Of a stretch of DNA of 64,000 nucleotides, positions 27,132 to 36,473 are shown in pieces. Both the position numbers and the translations under genes were made by a program. Every line of letters begins with the position of its first letter. Position 1 is the stretch's first letter. The notes under the pieces are model-generated. The model searched no databases. It saw only the letters and a list, made by a program, of their open reading frames with translations, and was not told the DNA's origin. This stretch comes from an uncultured Pelagibacteraceae bacterium (GTDB lineage Bacteria; Pseudomonadota; Alphaproteobacteria; Pelagibacterales; Pelagibacteraceae), in contig CACIWZ010000001.1 of NCBI GenBank assembly GCA_902590505.1, positions 248,001-312,000 of the forward strand, given 5' to 3'.

Positions 27132-28151
27132 ATGAAAAAAACAATAATAATTAGCTATCTATTTTTAGTTGCGTTTGCAGGTAGTTTATTTGCAAACGAA
27201 GTAAATATATTTAGTGCAAGGCATTATGACTCTGATGTTCAACTTTATGAAAAGTTTACTGCCAAAACAGGAATTAAAGTAAACGTTGTATCGGGAAAAT
27301 CAGGTGCTTTGGAAAAAAGGATAATAGAGGAAGGAGCTGATAGCCAAGCAGATCTATACATTACAGCTGATGCTGGAAGGTTAGGTGCTTTTGAAGCTAA
27401 TCTTCAAGGGGGACTTACTAGTGCAGCTATTAAATCTGCTGTACCAAGTAACTTCAGAACATCAAAATGGACTGGTATAGCTAAGAGAGCTAGGATTGTA
27501 TATTTTGCTCCAGAAAGAGTAAGTGGTGCAGAATTAGCTGGTTTAACTTATGAAAGTTTAGCTGATCCTAAATGGAAAGGCAGATTAGTAATTAGAGCTT
27601 CAAACAATATTTACAATCAATCACTTGTAGCTTCATTAATTAAAAATAATGGAAAAGGTAAAATAGCTGATTGGTCAAAAGGTATGGTTTCAAATATGGC
27701 CAGATCTCCAAAGGGAAATGATAGAGCTCAGATACTTGCCGTTGCAGCAGGTGAAGCAGATATAGCAGTAGCTAATACTTATTATCTGGCGCTAATGTTA
27801 TCTGGAAAAAAAGGACCAGAACAACAAGCAGCAGCTAAAAAAGTAAAACCTTTCTTTCCGAATCAAGATGGGAGAGGAACTCATATGAATATTAGTGGAG
27901 CAGGGCTTGTTAAAGGTGCACCGAATAAAGCTAATGCAATAAAATTAGTCGAGTTCTTATTAAGTGAAGAAGCTCAAAATCATATTGTAAATAATACTTT
28001 TGAGTATCCGATGATTAAAGGTGTATCTCCGCATCCACTTGTTGTAAATATGGGATTAGATTTCAAACAAGATCTAAAAACTAAAGTTGTTAATTACGGA
28101 AAAAGACAAGCAGATGCTTTAGAAGTAATGACTGCAGCAGGCTGGAAGTAG
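27132..28151 (+). CDS. Ferric-iron ABC importer binding protein (FbpA/FutA type)
   Basis: Periplasmic iron-binding protein of 339 residues. A signal peptide ends after LFA (about residue 21), followed by the family start EVNIFSARHYDSD. The tyrosine pair in VANTYYLALML matches the iron-ligating tyrosines of the FbpA/FutA family, and NISGAGLVKGAPN is also typical. GAGGG lies 7 bp before the ATG. The gene stands behind two Fur-like boxes and is followed by the permease and ATPase genes. Iron(III) is the expected ligand, from both motif and regulation. Confidence 0.93.
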   Translation: MKKTIIISYLFLVAFAGSLFANEVNIFSARHYDSDVQLYEKFTAKTGIKVNVVSGKSGALEKRIIEEGADSQADLYITADAGRLGAFEANLQGGLTSAAIKSAVPSNFRTSKWTGIAKRARIVYFAPERVSGAELAGLTYESLADPKWKGRLVIRASNNIYNQSLVASLIKNNGKGKIADWSKGMVSNMARSPKGNDRAQILAVAAGEADIAVANTYYLALMLSGKKGPEQQAAAKKVKPFFPNQDGRGTHMNISGAGLVKGAPNKANAIKLVEFLLSEEAQNHIVNNTFEYPMIKGVSPHPLVVNMGLDFKQDLKTKVVNYGKRQADALEVMTAAGWK

Positions 28152-28177
28152 TAATTTTATAGGAAACATCTATAAGT

Positions 28178-29794
28178 ATGACAAAGTATAATTTGTGGTT
28201 TTTTAGTTCATTGATTATAGCTCTAGTAGTATCTCTACCTATATTAACTGTTTTTTTTAGTTTTTTTCAAGAAACAAGTAATTATTTTACAATCTTAAAA
28301 AACACTTTTCTTTTAGATTATATCTTTAACTCCTTAACAATATTATTTTTTGTTCTTTTGATTACATTAATCTTAGGTGTAACAAGTGCTTATTTTGTTT
28401 CCTTTTACGAATTTCCTTTTTCAAATTTTTTTAGCTGGGCATTGATTTTAGCTTTTGCAGTGCCGGGATATATTTATGCTTTTTCTATAATAGCTTTTTT
28501 TGAAAACTATGGAACCGCATTCTCAATATTTACATATTTTTTTGGTGAAGGTAATTACAACAATTTGATACCTAAAATTGATGGGGTCTTTGGCTCAATA
28601 TTAGCTATTTCCTTTTCATTATTTCCATATGTATACGTATTGGCAAGATCTTCATTTTTTTACCAATCAAGTAATTATATTGAGGTTGGAAAAAATTTAG
28701 GACTCTCTGAATACGAAACATTTTTAAAAATAATTTTACCATCAGCGAGACCAGCAATAATTGCAGGTTTATCATTGGTAGCTATGGAGTGTTTGTCAGA
28801 TTTTGGAACAGTATCTTTTTTTAGTGTTTCAACTTTAACTACAGGAATTTATAATTCTTGGTTATCATTTGATGATCTAAACACAGCTAACCAAATTTCT
28901 TTTATTCTATTAATTTTTATTTTATTGTTATTTTCAATTGAAATTTATTCTAGAAAAGAGGCTAAATATCATCAACCAGGAAGAGGTTTCAAACCTATAA
29001 ATAAAATTAAATTGTCTGGTAAAAAATCCTTTTTAGCAGTATTTTTTTGCTCTTCAGTACTATTTATAAGTTTTATATTTCCAGTATCTCAGATGGTATA
29101 CTGGACCATCAAGTTTCCTAAGTATATCCAAGATTTAGATTTGTTAAAACTTAATCTTAATACTCTTTTATTAGTAGGTTTAGCCAGCATTACATTAGTT
29201 TCTATCTCTCTATACATTAACTATGGCAGCCGAATTGCTAGAAGCAAAATACTTAATTATATTACAAATTTTTCTATATCAGGTTATGCAATACCGGGAA
29301 TTATACTAGCTGTAGCATTTATTACACTATTTTCAAATTTAAGTGAGTTTGTATCAAACGCTTTTGAGGTATCTAGTTCTAAACATATTTTTATCGGTTC
29401 AATTTTTGGATTAATTCTTGCTTATTTTATTAGATTTTTTTCTTTATCATTTAATGGCATAAAATCAAATTATGAAAAAATTAATAATTCCATAGATGAA
29501 AGTGCTTACTTGTTAGGTTATTCAAAATTCAAAACCTTTTCAGCAATACATATTCCTCATTTAAAAACAAATATTATTTTGATTATAGTTTTAATTTCAT
29601 TAGAAATTATCAAAGAGTTGCCCATCACAATGATCTTAAGACCTTTTAATTTTGAGACATTTGCAACCCAAGCTTATGTTTATGCTTCTCAAGATTTACT
29701 AGAGGCAGCTGCATTACCCTCATTATTATTGATAATCTGGTCAACAGTTTTTATAATTTTTTCATCAAAATATATACTTTCTAAAAAAAGTTAA
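28178..29794 (+). CDS. Ferric-iron ABC importer permease (FbpB type)
   Basis: Large permease of 538 residues, a tandem duplication of two six-helix units, as in FbpB/SfuB. Two EAA-type coupling loops are visible: IEVGKNLGLSEYETFLKIILP in the first half (about residues 168-188) and DESAYLLGYSKFKTFSAIHIP in the second half (about 440-460). FAVPGYIYAF and YAIPGIILAVAF mark equivalent helices of each repeat. It sits 26 bp after the binding-protein gene and 12 bp before the ATPase gene, giving a three-gene iron operon. Confidence 0.92.
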   Translation: MTKYNLWFFSSLIIALVVSLPILTVFFSFFQETSNYFTILKNTFLLDYIFNSLTILFFVLLITLILGVTSAYFVSFYEFPFSNFFSWALILAFAVPGYIYAFSIIAFFENYGTAFSIFTYFFGEGNYNNLIPKIDGVFGSILAISFSLFPYVYVLARSSFFYQSSNYIEVGKNLGLSEYETFLKIILPSARPAIIAGLSLVAMECLSDFGTVSFFSVSTLTTGIYNSWLSFDDLNTANQISFILLIFILLLFSIEIYSRKEAKYHQPGRGFKPINKIKLSGKKSFLAVFFCSSVLFISFIFPVSQMVYWTIKFPKYIQDLDLLKLNLNTLLLVGLASITLVSISLYINYGSRIARSKILNYITNFSISGYAIPGIILAVAFITLFSNLSEFVSNAFEVSSSKHIFIGSIFGLILAYFIRFFSLSFNGIKSNYEKINNSIDESAYLLGYSKFKTFSAIHIPHLKTNIILIIVLISLEIIKELPITMILRPFNFETFATQAYVYASQDLLEAAALPSLLLIIWSTVFIIFSSKYILSKKS

Positions 29795-29806
29795 TATAAT
29801 TAACAT

Positions 29807-30877
29807 ATGTCAAATTACTTCCTGGAAATTCAAAAGGGAAACTTTATTGCCAGCGAGAAAAACAAAGTAAATAACGTTAACCTTAAAATTGAAAACAAGG
29901 GTGAAATTATTTCTTTGCTAGGTCCATCCGGAATAGGAAAGACAACAATTCTAAGAACATTGGCTGGCTTACAAAAATTAAGTTCAGGTAAGATCTTTTT
30001 GAAAGGTAAACTGATTTCATCAAATGATGTACATATCGAACCTGAAAAAAGAAATATAGCCTTATCCTTTCAGGATAACTCTTTATTCCCTAATTACACT
30101 GTTATTGAGAATATAAATTTTGGAAAAAAAAGAGCTAACGGTAACGGCTCACCAGTAGATACGAGAGAAATTATTAGTATATTACATATTGAACCAATAT
30201 TAGAAAAATATCCTCATCAAATTAGTGCCGGTGAAGCTCAAAGAGTTTCATTAGCTAGATCATTAATGTCAAAACCAGACTTATTACTTTTAGACGAGCC
30301 TTTTTCAAATATAGATCAAAGTTTAAAAGAAGAAATACAAGTTTCGGTAAAAAAACTTTTAAAAAGAATAAAATTAACGACAATAATTGTAACTCATGAC
30401 TCCTACGAAGCTTTTTCAATGGCTGACAAATGCGGAATTATTTTAGATCAAGAATTAAAACAATTTGACGTACCTTATAACGTTCATCATGAACCAAATT
30501 CTATCGATGTAGCAAATTTTTTAAACAAGGGTGTATTTATAGATGTTAAGGTAGTAGATAGTGAATGTGCAGTTCACAGGTTACAACATGAAGAGTTGGG
30601 CGAAATAAGAGGCAAATTATCAAATAATTTTCCATCTGGCTCTAAAGTCAAACTTCTTTTACAACCCGAAGATTTAATCCATGATGATCAAAGTAAATTG
30701 AAATTAGAGGTAGTAGATAGGAAATTTAGAGGAACTAATTTTATATACACTTTAAAAACAAAAAAAGGGGAGCATTTACCTGTATTTGTTCATTCTCATC
30801 ATATTCACCAACACGAAAGGTCCGAACAATTCGGCGTAAAGTCTCCGATTTATATTGACCACTTAGTATGTTTTTAA
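29807..30877 (+). CDS. Ferric-iron ABC importer ATPase (FbpC type)
   Basis: ATPase of 356 residues with Walker A GPSGIGKT (about 45-52), a Q-loop SFQDNSLFP, Walker B LLLLDEPFSNID and switch His in VTHDSYEAF. The signature is ISAGEAQR, in place of LSGGQQQR, with the key Ser and second Gly kept. The C-terminal third is a TOBE-like regulatory domain with a His-rich stretch near the end (VHSHHIHQHE), which could bind metal, although that is speculation. It completes the Fur-linked operon and is followed 19 bp later by tRNA-Arg. Confidence 0.92.
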   Translation: MSNYFLEIQKGNFIASEKNKVNNVNLKIENKGEIISLLGPSGIGKTTILRTLAGLQKLSSGKIFLKGKLISSNDVHIEPEKRNIALSFQDNSLFPNYTVIENINFGKKRANGNGSPVDTREIISILHIEPILEKYPHQISAGEAQRVSLARSLMSKPDLLLLDEPFSNIDQSLKEEIQVSVKKLLKRIKLTTIIVTHDSYEAFSMADKCGIILDQELKQFDVPYNVHHEPNSIDVANFLNKGVFIDVKVVDSECAVHRLQHEELGEIRGKLSNNFPSGSKVKLLLQPEDLIHDDQSKLKLEVVDRKFRGTNFIYTLKTKKGEHLPVFVHSHHIHQHERSEQFGVKSPIYIDHLVCF

Positions 30878-30896
30878 GTAAATATAATAATATTTG

Positions 30897-30973
30897 GCGC
30901 CCTTAGCTCAGCTGGATAGAGCATCGGTTTTCTAAACCGAGGGTCGTAGGTTCGAATCCTTCAGGGCGCGCCA
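30897..30973 (+). tRNA. tRNA-Arg (anticodon TCT)
   Basis: Cloverleaf folded by eye: acceptor stem GCGCCCT (30897-30903) with AGGGCGC (30963-30969), D arm with AGCTCAGCTGGATAGAGC, anticodon stem TCGGT/ACCGA around TTTCTAA (anticodon TCT), T arm with GGTTCGAATCC, and an encoded CCA. It reads AGA, the dominant arginine codon in this window. Confidence 0.97.
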
Positions 30974-30995
30974 ATCCTTAAAGTGGAAATTCACA

Positions 30996-32039
30996 ATGAT
31001 TAAAATCAATTTTAAAAAGAAATTTGAGGAATTTTGTAAATCAAAAAGATTTGAAAGAAATGAAAAACAAATTGAAATAGTTAATTTATTGGAAAAATTC
31101 CTAAATAGTAAAACAAAATCCTTATTTTTTATCAAAAATAAAAACTTCAAATCTTGTTTCTATCTACATGGTAACGTTGGTGTTGGTAAAACCATGATAC
31201 TTAATTTTGTCTACGACATGGTAAAAGTAAAAAAAATGAAAAGCCATTTTAATGAATTTATGATTAAATTTCATGATTTTAGACACGAAAAAAAAGACGA
31301 AAAATCAATTCTTCAATTTGTAAAAGATCTAAAAAAAAAATATGAATTGATCTATTTAGATGAATTTCAGGTAACTAATATCGTAGATGCGATGATACTA
31401 GGTAAATTATTTGAGACAATTTTTTTAGAGGAAATTAAAGTTATTATTTCAACAAATACAAGAGTGAGCGAACTTTACAGTGACGGATTACAACGGGAAC
31501 AATTTTTACCCTTTATCAATATTATTGAAAAAAATTCAATACAAAAAGAATTACTTTTAGATGACGATTATAGAATTCAGAAAAAAGACAAAAACCAAAA
31601 AATTTTTTATCCTATAAACGAAAAAACCTTGTTTAATATCAATCAAAATTTCAGAGTTTTAACAAGAAATCTCCAAAAAGAGGAAAAACTGATTAATACA
31701 AAAGGAAGAAAATTTAAAATTAATAATTATTATGAAGGCGTAGCCAGGTTTAATTTTAAAGAGTTATGTGATAAAAACCTAGGAGCAGAAGACTATTTAA
31801 ATCTAGCCAATATTTGCAATCATATTTTTATTGAAGAAATTCCTAATTTTGATGAATATAACTCAAACCAACAATTAAGATTTGTCACTTTAATAGATAT
31901 CCTGTATGATAAAAAAATCAGCTTAACTTTATCAATGGCATCAGAACTTAAAAATATGAGTTCTTCCAGAAAACACTCAGAAGTATTCAAAAGAACAGTA
32001 AGTAGACTTTACCAAATGACATTAACAAAAAGTGTTTGA
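30996..32039 (+). CDS. zapE: AFG1/ZapE-type ATPase
   Basis: P-loop ATPase of 347 residues. Walker A is GNVGVGKT after FYLHG (about residues 65-72), Walker B is LIYLDEFQVT, and IISTNTRVSELYSDGLQREQFLPFI (read in parts: STNTRVSELY, GLQREQFLPF) is the characteristic sensor region. Bacterial members act at the division ring under low oxygen or stress (ZapE), and mitochondrial Afg1 assists inner-membrane protein turnover. The gene stands alone between tRNA-Arg and the amino-acid importer, starting 22 bp after the tRNA, and may depend on the tRNA's promoter. Confidence 0.9.
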   Translation: MIKINFKKKFEEFCKSKRFERNEKQIEIVNLLEKFLNSKTKSLFFIKNKNFKSCFYLHGNVGVGKTMILNFVYDMVKVKKMKSHFNEFMIKFHDFRHEKKDEKSILQFVKDLKKKYELIYLDEFQVTNIVDAMILGKLFETIFLEEIKVIISTNTRVSELYSDGLQREQFLPFINIIEKNSIQKELLLDDDYRIQKKDKNQKIFYPINEKTLFNINQNFRVLTRNLQKEEKLINTKGRKFKINNYYEGVARFNFKELCDKNLGAEDYLNLANICNHIFIEEIPNFDEYNSNQQLRFVTLIDILYDKKISLTLSMASELKNMSSSRKHSEVFKRTVSRLYQMTLTKSV

Positions 32040-32145
32040 TTTAGGTTGTATTTAAAGCTATTTAGTTAAAATAAGATATATCTTTCCTAGATATTGAGAC
32101 TAACAAAAATTGAAGTAACAAAAAAATAAAATTATATTAGTTATG

Positions 32146-32180
32146 TTTTGAATTCTAAATTCAAAAATATTGTTAACAAT
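32146..32180. promoter_or_regulatory. Two dyads in the leader of the amino-acid importer operon
   Basis: An 8-bp inverted repeat (32146-32153 with 32159-32166, 5-base loop) is followed by a perfect 12-bp palindrome, ATTGTTAACAAT, at 32169-32180. They lie within 52 bp of the binding-protein start, just ahead of the AAAGGAA ribosome-binding site. An operator or leader-RNA structure is possible; the binding factor is not known. Confidence 0.4.
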
Positions 32181-32197
32181 AAAAAAGGAAATCTTAA

Positions 32198-33244
32198 ATG
32201 ATGAAATCTATCAAAACTTGGATTTTAGTTGGATTTGCATCTTTACTTTTGGTTGCTTGCGGCCAAGGAGGAGGAGGAGCAGGTTCAAAAAAATCTAAAA
32301 CTTTAGACAATACTAAGAAAGCTGGATTTGTGAAATGTGGAGTTTCACAAGGTCTTCCTGGTTTCTCTAATGCTGATGCATCAGGAAACTGGTCTGGTAT
32401 TGATGTGGATGTATGTAGAGCTGTTGCAGCAGCTGTTCTAGGCGATGCCGACAAAGTTAAATATACACCATTAAGTGCAAAGGAAAGATTCACTGCTTTA
32501 ACATCTGGTGAAATTGACGTTCTTGCACGTAACACAACTTGGACATTATCAAGAGACGCTGACATTGGTCTAACATTTGTTGGTGTAAATTTTTATGATG
32601 GTCAAGGGTTCATGGTAAGAAAAAATTCTGGAATCAATTCAGTAAATGATTTCAAAAATGGTATTTCTGCTTGTACAAATACAGGTACAACTACCGAGCT
32701 TAACATGAGAGACTTCTTCAATTCAAAAAATATCAAGTATGAACCAATTGCGTTTGAAAAAGCAGACGAAGTTGTTCAAGCTTACGATGCTGGAAGATGT
32801 GATACTTACACAACTGATAAATCTGGTTTAGCGGCACAAAGAACTAAAATGTCAAATCCAGATGAGCATAAAGTATTACCTGAAACGATTTCTAAAGAAC
32901 CATTAGGTCCTGTTGTAAGACAAGGGGATGCTGTATGGGAAGATATCGTAAGATGGTCTCTTAATACTATGATCGAAGCAGAAGAGTATGGTGTTAATTC
33001 ATCTAATGCTTCTAGCCTAAAAGACTCTGACAACCCAGCAATCAAAAGGTTAGTTGGTGCTGAAGGAGAATTAGGCGCTGCTTTCGGTCTAGATAATGAC
33101 TGGAGCTTAAGAATTATCGAGCAAGTTGGTAACTATGGTGAAAGCTATAAAAAACATATAGCTGATACTGGAATTTTACCTAACAGAGGTCCTAATCAAT
33201 TATGGACAAAAGGTGGAATTCTTTACGTACCACCAGCAAGATAA
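32198..33244 (+). CDS. aapJ: General L-amino-acid ABC importer binding protein (AapJ type), lipoprotein-like
   Basis: Binding protein of the Aap/Bztfamily (348 residues), which takes up a wide range of polar and other L-amino acids. Family blocks include VKCGVSQGLPGFSNAD, WSGIDVDVCRAVAAAVLGD, YTPLSAKERFTALTSGEIDVL and the C-terminal LPNRGPNQLWTKGGILYVPPAR. Unlike typical soluble AapJ, the N terminus has a lipobox LVAC with Cys21 followed by a Gly-rich linker, so it is probably lipid-anchored. Codon use suggests high expression. A terminator follows within 20 bp. AAGGA lies a suitable distance upstream of the double ATG. Confidence 0.93.
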   Translation: MMKSIKTWILVGFASLLLVACGQGGGGAGSKKSKTLDNTKKAGFVKCGVSQGLPGFSNADASGNWSGIDVDVCRAVAAAVLGDADKVKYTPLSAKERFTALTSGEIDVLARNTTWTLSRDADIGLTFVGVNFYDGQGFMVRKNSGINSVNDFKNGISACTNTGTTTELNMRDFFNSKNIKYEPIAFEKADEVVQAYDAGRCDTYTTDKSGLAAQRTKMSNPDEHKVLPETISKEPLGPVVRQGDAVWEDIVRWSLNTMIEAEEYGVNSSNASSLKDSDNPAIKRLVGAEGELGAAFGLDNDWSLRIIEQVGNYGESYKKHIADTGILPNRGPNQLWTKGGILYVPPAR

Positions 33245-33260
33245 TTGCTAATAAAATTAA

Positions 33261-33291
33261 AAAGGGCTAGATTTATCTGGCCCTTTTTTTT
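33261..33291 (+). terminator. Intrinsic terminator after aapJ
   Basis: An 11-bp stem (33261-33271 with 33276-33286, one G-T wobble) around the loop TTTA ends in a T tract (33284-33291). It lies 17 bp after the binding-protein stop and before the two permease genes, so it probably acts as a partial terminator. Confidence 0.88.
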
Positions 33292-33308
33292 ATTCTCGCT
33301 GTTAAAAA

Positions 33309-34484
33309 ATGAATCTAAAAAAACTAAATATTGAAAACAAAAAAGTAAGAGATTTAATTCCTCAAGCAATAACTATTTTAGCTTTATTATCTGTAATTAT
33401 TTATTTTGCTACTAATGCCCAAATTAATATGGGCAACAGAGGAATATCTTTTGGATTTGGTTTTTTAAATCAGGAGGCCTCATTTGATATAACTTTTTCT
33501 ATGATCGAATATGACGGATCACATTCGTATGGAAGAGCTTTTCTAGTAGGTTTATTAAATACAATTCTTGTATCTGTAATTGGAATATTTTTTGCTACAA
33601 TTGCTGGTGTAATAGTTGGTGTATCAAGATTATCAGAAAACTACTTAATTGCTAAAGTAGCAGAATGGTATGTTGAAATTTTTAGAAATATACCCTTAAT
33701 TTTACAAATATTTTTTTGGTATTTTGCAGCATTGAGAGCTTTACCTCTTCCTGAAAATGGAATTAGTTTTAATGATATTTCTTTTTTAACTATCAAAGGG
33801 TGGTATGTTCCAAAGTTCATATGGACAAATTTTAATATATTCCTTTTATCTATAATTGCCGCCATTATAGCAATTTACTTTATTAAATCTTATGCAACTA
33901 AACAAAGAGAGCAATTTGGTAAGCAGCTACCTACAATAAGCCTATCCATATTGACATTAATACTACTTCCTTTAATTAGTTTTCTATTTTTTGGCGTATC
34001 TCTTAATTTCGAATATCCAGTTTTAAAACAACTCTCACCTACAGTTTATACTTATGCTGGTGGAGTGAGTATTATCCCTGAGTTAATTGCTTTAGCCTTG
34101 GCATTATCAATGTATACAGCAACTTTCATTGCCGAAAATGTAAGAGCTGGAATCCTTGGAGTAAACAAAGGTCAAAAAGAAGCTGCAGCAAGTATTGGAT
34201 TAACAAAAAATCAAATTTTAAAATTAGTTGTTATGCCACAAGCTTTAAGAATAATCATACCACCAACAACAAACCAATATTTAAATTTAACTAAAAACTC
34301 ATCTCTTGCTGCTGCAATTGCATATCCAGATATAGTTTTAGTTTTTGCTGGTACCGCTTTAATGCAAACAGGTAGAGCGATTGAGATAATTTCTATTACT
34401 ATGCTCACTTATTTGACATTGAGTATCTCGATCTCAATATTCATGAATTGGTATAATAAAAAAATGGCTATAAAGGAAAAATAA
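33309..34484 (+). CDS. aapQ: General L-amino-acid ABC importer permease (AapQ type)
   Basis: Inner-membrane permease of 391 residues. It has the HisM/GlnP-type C-terminal core with FRNIPLILQIFFWYF, AENVRAGILGVNKGQKEAA (coupling loop; continues SIGL) and MPQALRIIIPP, plus the extra helical segment between about residues 150 and 230 typical of Aap/Bzt permeases. It lies 18 bp after the aapJ terminator and overlaps aapM by one base, so the two permeases are made together and form the heterodimeric channel. Confidence 0.94.
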   Translation: MNLKKLNIENKKVRDLIPQAITILALLSVIIYFATNAQINMGNRGISFGFGFLNQEASFDITFSMIEYDGSHSYGRAFLVGLLNTILVSVIGIFFATIAGVIVGVSRLSENYLIAKVAEWYVEIFRNIPLILQIFFWYFAALRALPLPENGISFNDISFLTIKGWYVPKFIWTNFNIFLLSIIAAIIAIYFIKSYATKQREQFGKQLPTISLSILTLILLPLISFLFFGVSLNFEYPVLKQLSPTVYTYAGGVSIIPELIALALALSMYTATFIAENVRAGILGVNKGQKEAAASIGLTKNQILKLVVMPQALRIIIPPTTNQYLNLTKNSSLAAAIAYPDIVLVFAGTALMQTGRAIEIISITMLTYLTLSISISIFMNWYNKKMAIKEK

Positions 34485-35737
34485 TGAATTTAATCGCTAA
34501 ACCATCTAAGGAAAATATTAAAACTTACCTTCCAATAGGCGTTGTACTTGTTACACTAAGTTTTTTAGATGTGTTTGTTAATGCTTTTTTTGATTATAAT
34601 TTATTAGGCTTTTTACCAAATCAAATAAGTTATTTTTCTCCTTTAATATTGGGTTTTATTGGATTTTATTTAATAAGAATTGAATTTAGCGGAGTAAGAT
34701 CTTTAGATATTTTAAATAAAAATATAAACTCTAATAATTTCAACGCTTTTTTAACTCTTTTAACAGTCTTTATAATCATCAAATCTATTCCACCACTATT
34801 AAATTGGTTTGTTTTAGATGCAAATTTTTTAGGAAATTCTAAAGATGATTGTACAGGAGATGGTGCTTGCTGGGTTTTTATTAAAGTATGGTTTAATAGA
34901 TTTATGTATGGGCTGTATCCAGATGCAGAACAATGGAGAATAAATACGGCATTTTTGATCTTGTTTGTTATTGTTGGTATTTCATTTTTTGTATCATCAA
35001 GACTTAAAAAATATTTCATCTTATTTTTAGTTTTTATATATCCCTTTTTAGGTATTGAGTTGATTTCAGGAGGTAGTTTTGGTTTAAAATATGTGGAAAC
35101 TGCTGCGTGGGGAGGTCTTTCTTTAACATTTATAATATCAGCATTCGCTATATTATTTTGCTTTCCAATCGGTGTTTTTCTAGCTTTAGGTAGAAGATCC
35201 TCTCTACCGGCGATCAGATACGTATCAATCGGGTTTATAGAGCTATGGAGGGGCGTGCCTCTAATTACCGTATTATTTATGTCAGCTGTGATGTTTCCGA
35301 TGTTTTTACCCGATGGGACTTTTATCGATAAGTTAATTAGAGTTTTAATAGCAATCACATTATTTGAGGCAGCTTACATGGCTGAAGTAGTTAGGGGTGG
35401 CCTGCAAGCATTACCAAAAGGTCAATACGAAGCCGCTAGATCTTTAGGAATGGGTTATTGGAAGATGAACTTATTAATAATATTACCTCAAGCATTAAAA
35501 TTAGTAATCCCAGGTATTGCTAATACTCTATTAGCACTTGTAAAAGATACCCCTTTAATTTTTGTAGTAGGGTTGATGGAACTAGCTGGTATGATAGGTT
35601 TAGCAAAAACTAATCCAAAATGGCTTGGAATGGCTATGGAGGGCTATGTTTTTGCAGGTTTAGTTTTCTGGGTAATATGTTATGCAATGAGTAGATATAG
35701 TCAAAATTTAGAAAAAAAACTAAGTACTGAAAGATAA
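34484..35737 (+). CDS. aapM: General L-amino-acid ABC importer permease (AapM type)
   Basis: Second permease, 417 residues, with several extra N-terminal membrane segments before the conserved core. Visible motifs are [29 protein letters not shown], the coupling loop [20 protein letters not shown] (to SLGMGYWK) and [15 protein letters not shown]. It starts on the last base of aapQ (TAATG) and is 4 bp from aapP. All members of the classical aapJQMP order are present. Confidence 0.94.
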   Translation: MNLIAKPSKENIKTYLPIGVVLVTLSFLDVFVNAFFDYNLLGFLPNQISYFSPLILGFIGFYLIRIEFSGVRSLDILNKNINSNNFNAFLTLLTVFIIIKSIPPLLNWFVLDANFLGNSKDDCTGDGACWVFIKVWFNRFMYGLYPDAEQWRINTAFLILFVIVGISFFVSSRLKKYFILFLVFIYPFLGIELISGGSFGLKYVETAAWGGLSLTFIISAFAILFCFPIGVFLALGRRSSLPAIRYVSIGFIELWRGVPLITVLFMSAVMFPMFLPDGTFIDKLIRVLIAITLFEAAYMAEVVRGGLQALPKGQYEAARSLGMGYWKMNLLIILPQALKLVIPGIANTLLALVKDTPLIFVVGLMELAGMIGLAKTNPKWLGMAMEGYVFAGLVFWVICYAMSRYSQNLEKKLSTER

Positions 35738-35741
35738 AAGT

Positions 35742-36473
35742 ATGGGAAAAATAATTGAATTAAAAAAAGTAAACAAATGGTTTGATAAATTTCAAGTATT
35801 AAAAGATATTGATCTTGAAGTTGCATCTCAAGAAAAAATAGTAATTTGTGGCCCATCTGGATCAGGTAAATCGACTTTAATAAGATGCATTAACAGGCTA
35901 GAGGAGCATCAAGAAGGAAATATAATTGTTGATGGCACAGAATTGGCCGAAAATACAAAAAATATTGAAAAGATTAGAGCTGAAGTAGGAATGGTTTTTC
36001 AGCAATTTAATTTATTTCCACATCTTTCGATCCTGGATAATTGTACATTAGCACCTATTTGGGTAAAAAAATTACCAAAAAAAGAAGCTGAAGAAGTTGC
36101 TATGAGAAACTTAACTCGTGTCCAAATAGATGATCAAGCTTTAAAATTCCCTGGACAACTTTCGGGTGGACAACAACAAAGAGCAGCAATTGCCAGAGCC
36201 CTATGCATGGAACCAAAAATAATGTTATTTGATGAACCTACATCTGCTCTAGATCCGGAAATGATTAAAGAGGTGTTAGATGTAATGGTCGACCTGGCAA
36301 AAGGTGGGATGACGATGATTGTAGTTACTCACGAGATGGGTTTTGCTAAAGAGGTAGCTGATTATATGATATTTATGGATGAGGGAAAAATAGTTGAAAG
36401 AGCTAAGACCAAAGAATTTTTTGAAAATCCAAAATCAGAGAGAACAAAATTATTTTTGAGCCAGATATTATAA
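35742..36473 (+). CDS. aapP: General L-amino-acid ABC importer ATPase (AapP type)
   Basis: Amino-acid-type ATPase of 243 residues with all catalytic motifs canonical: Walker A GPSGSGKS (about residues 37-44), Q-loop [11 protein letters not shown], signature LSGGQQQR, Walker [16 protein letters not shown] and switch His in [13 protein letters not shown]. It lacks a C-terminal regulatory domain, as normal for this type. The 3' end overlaps that of the convergent cysteine-synthase gene by 6 bp. Confidence 0.96.
   Translation: MGKIIELKKVNKWFDKFQVLKDIDLEVASQEKIVICGPSGSGKSTLIRCINRLEEHQEGNIIVDGTELAENTKNIEKIRAEVGMVFQQFNLFPHLSILDNCTLAPIWVKKLPKKEAEEVAMRNLTRVQIDDQALKFPGQLSGGQQQRAAIARALCMEPKIMLFDEPTSALDPEMIKEVLDVMVDLAKGGMTMIVVTHEMGFAKEVADYMIFMDEGKIVERAKTKEFFENPKSERTKLFLSQIL

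Noticed and set aside
30897-30995. tRNA-Arg as an integration site for a mobile element
   Set aside because: No integrase, no repeated tRNA 3' end and no foreign-looking cargo follow; zapE and a housekeeping importer come next.
34666-35358. 230-residue open frame on the minus strand
   Set aside because: It lies wholly opposite aapM, a well-conserved permease gene, and shows no recognisable protein features; such antisense frames are common opposite hydrophobic, AT-rich genes.
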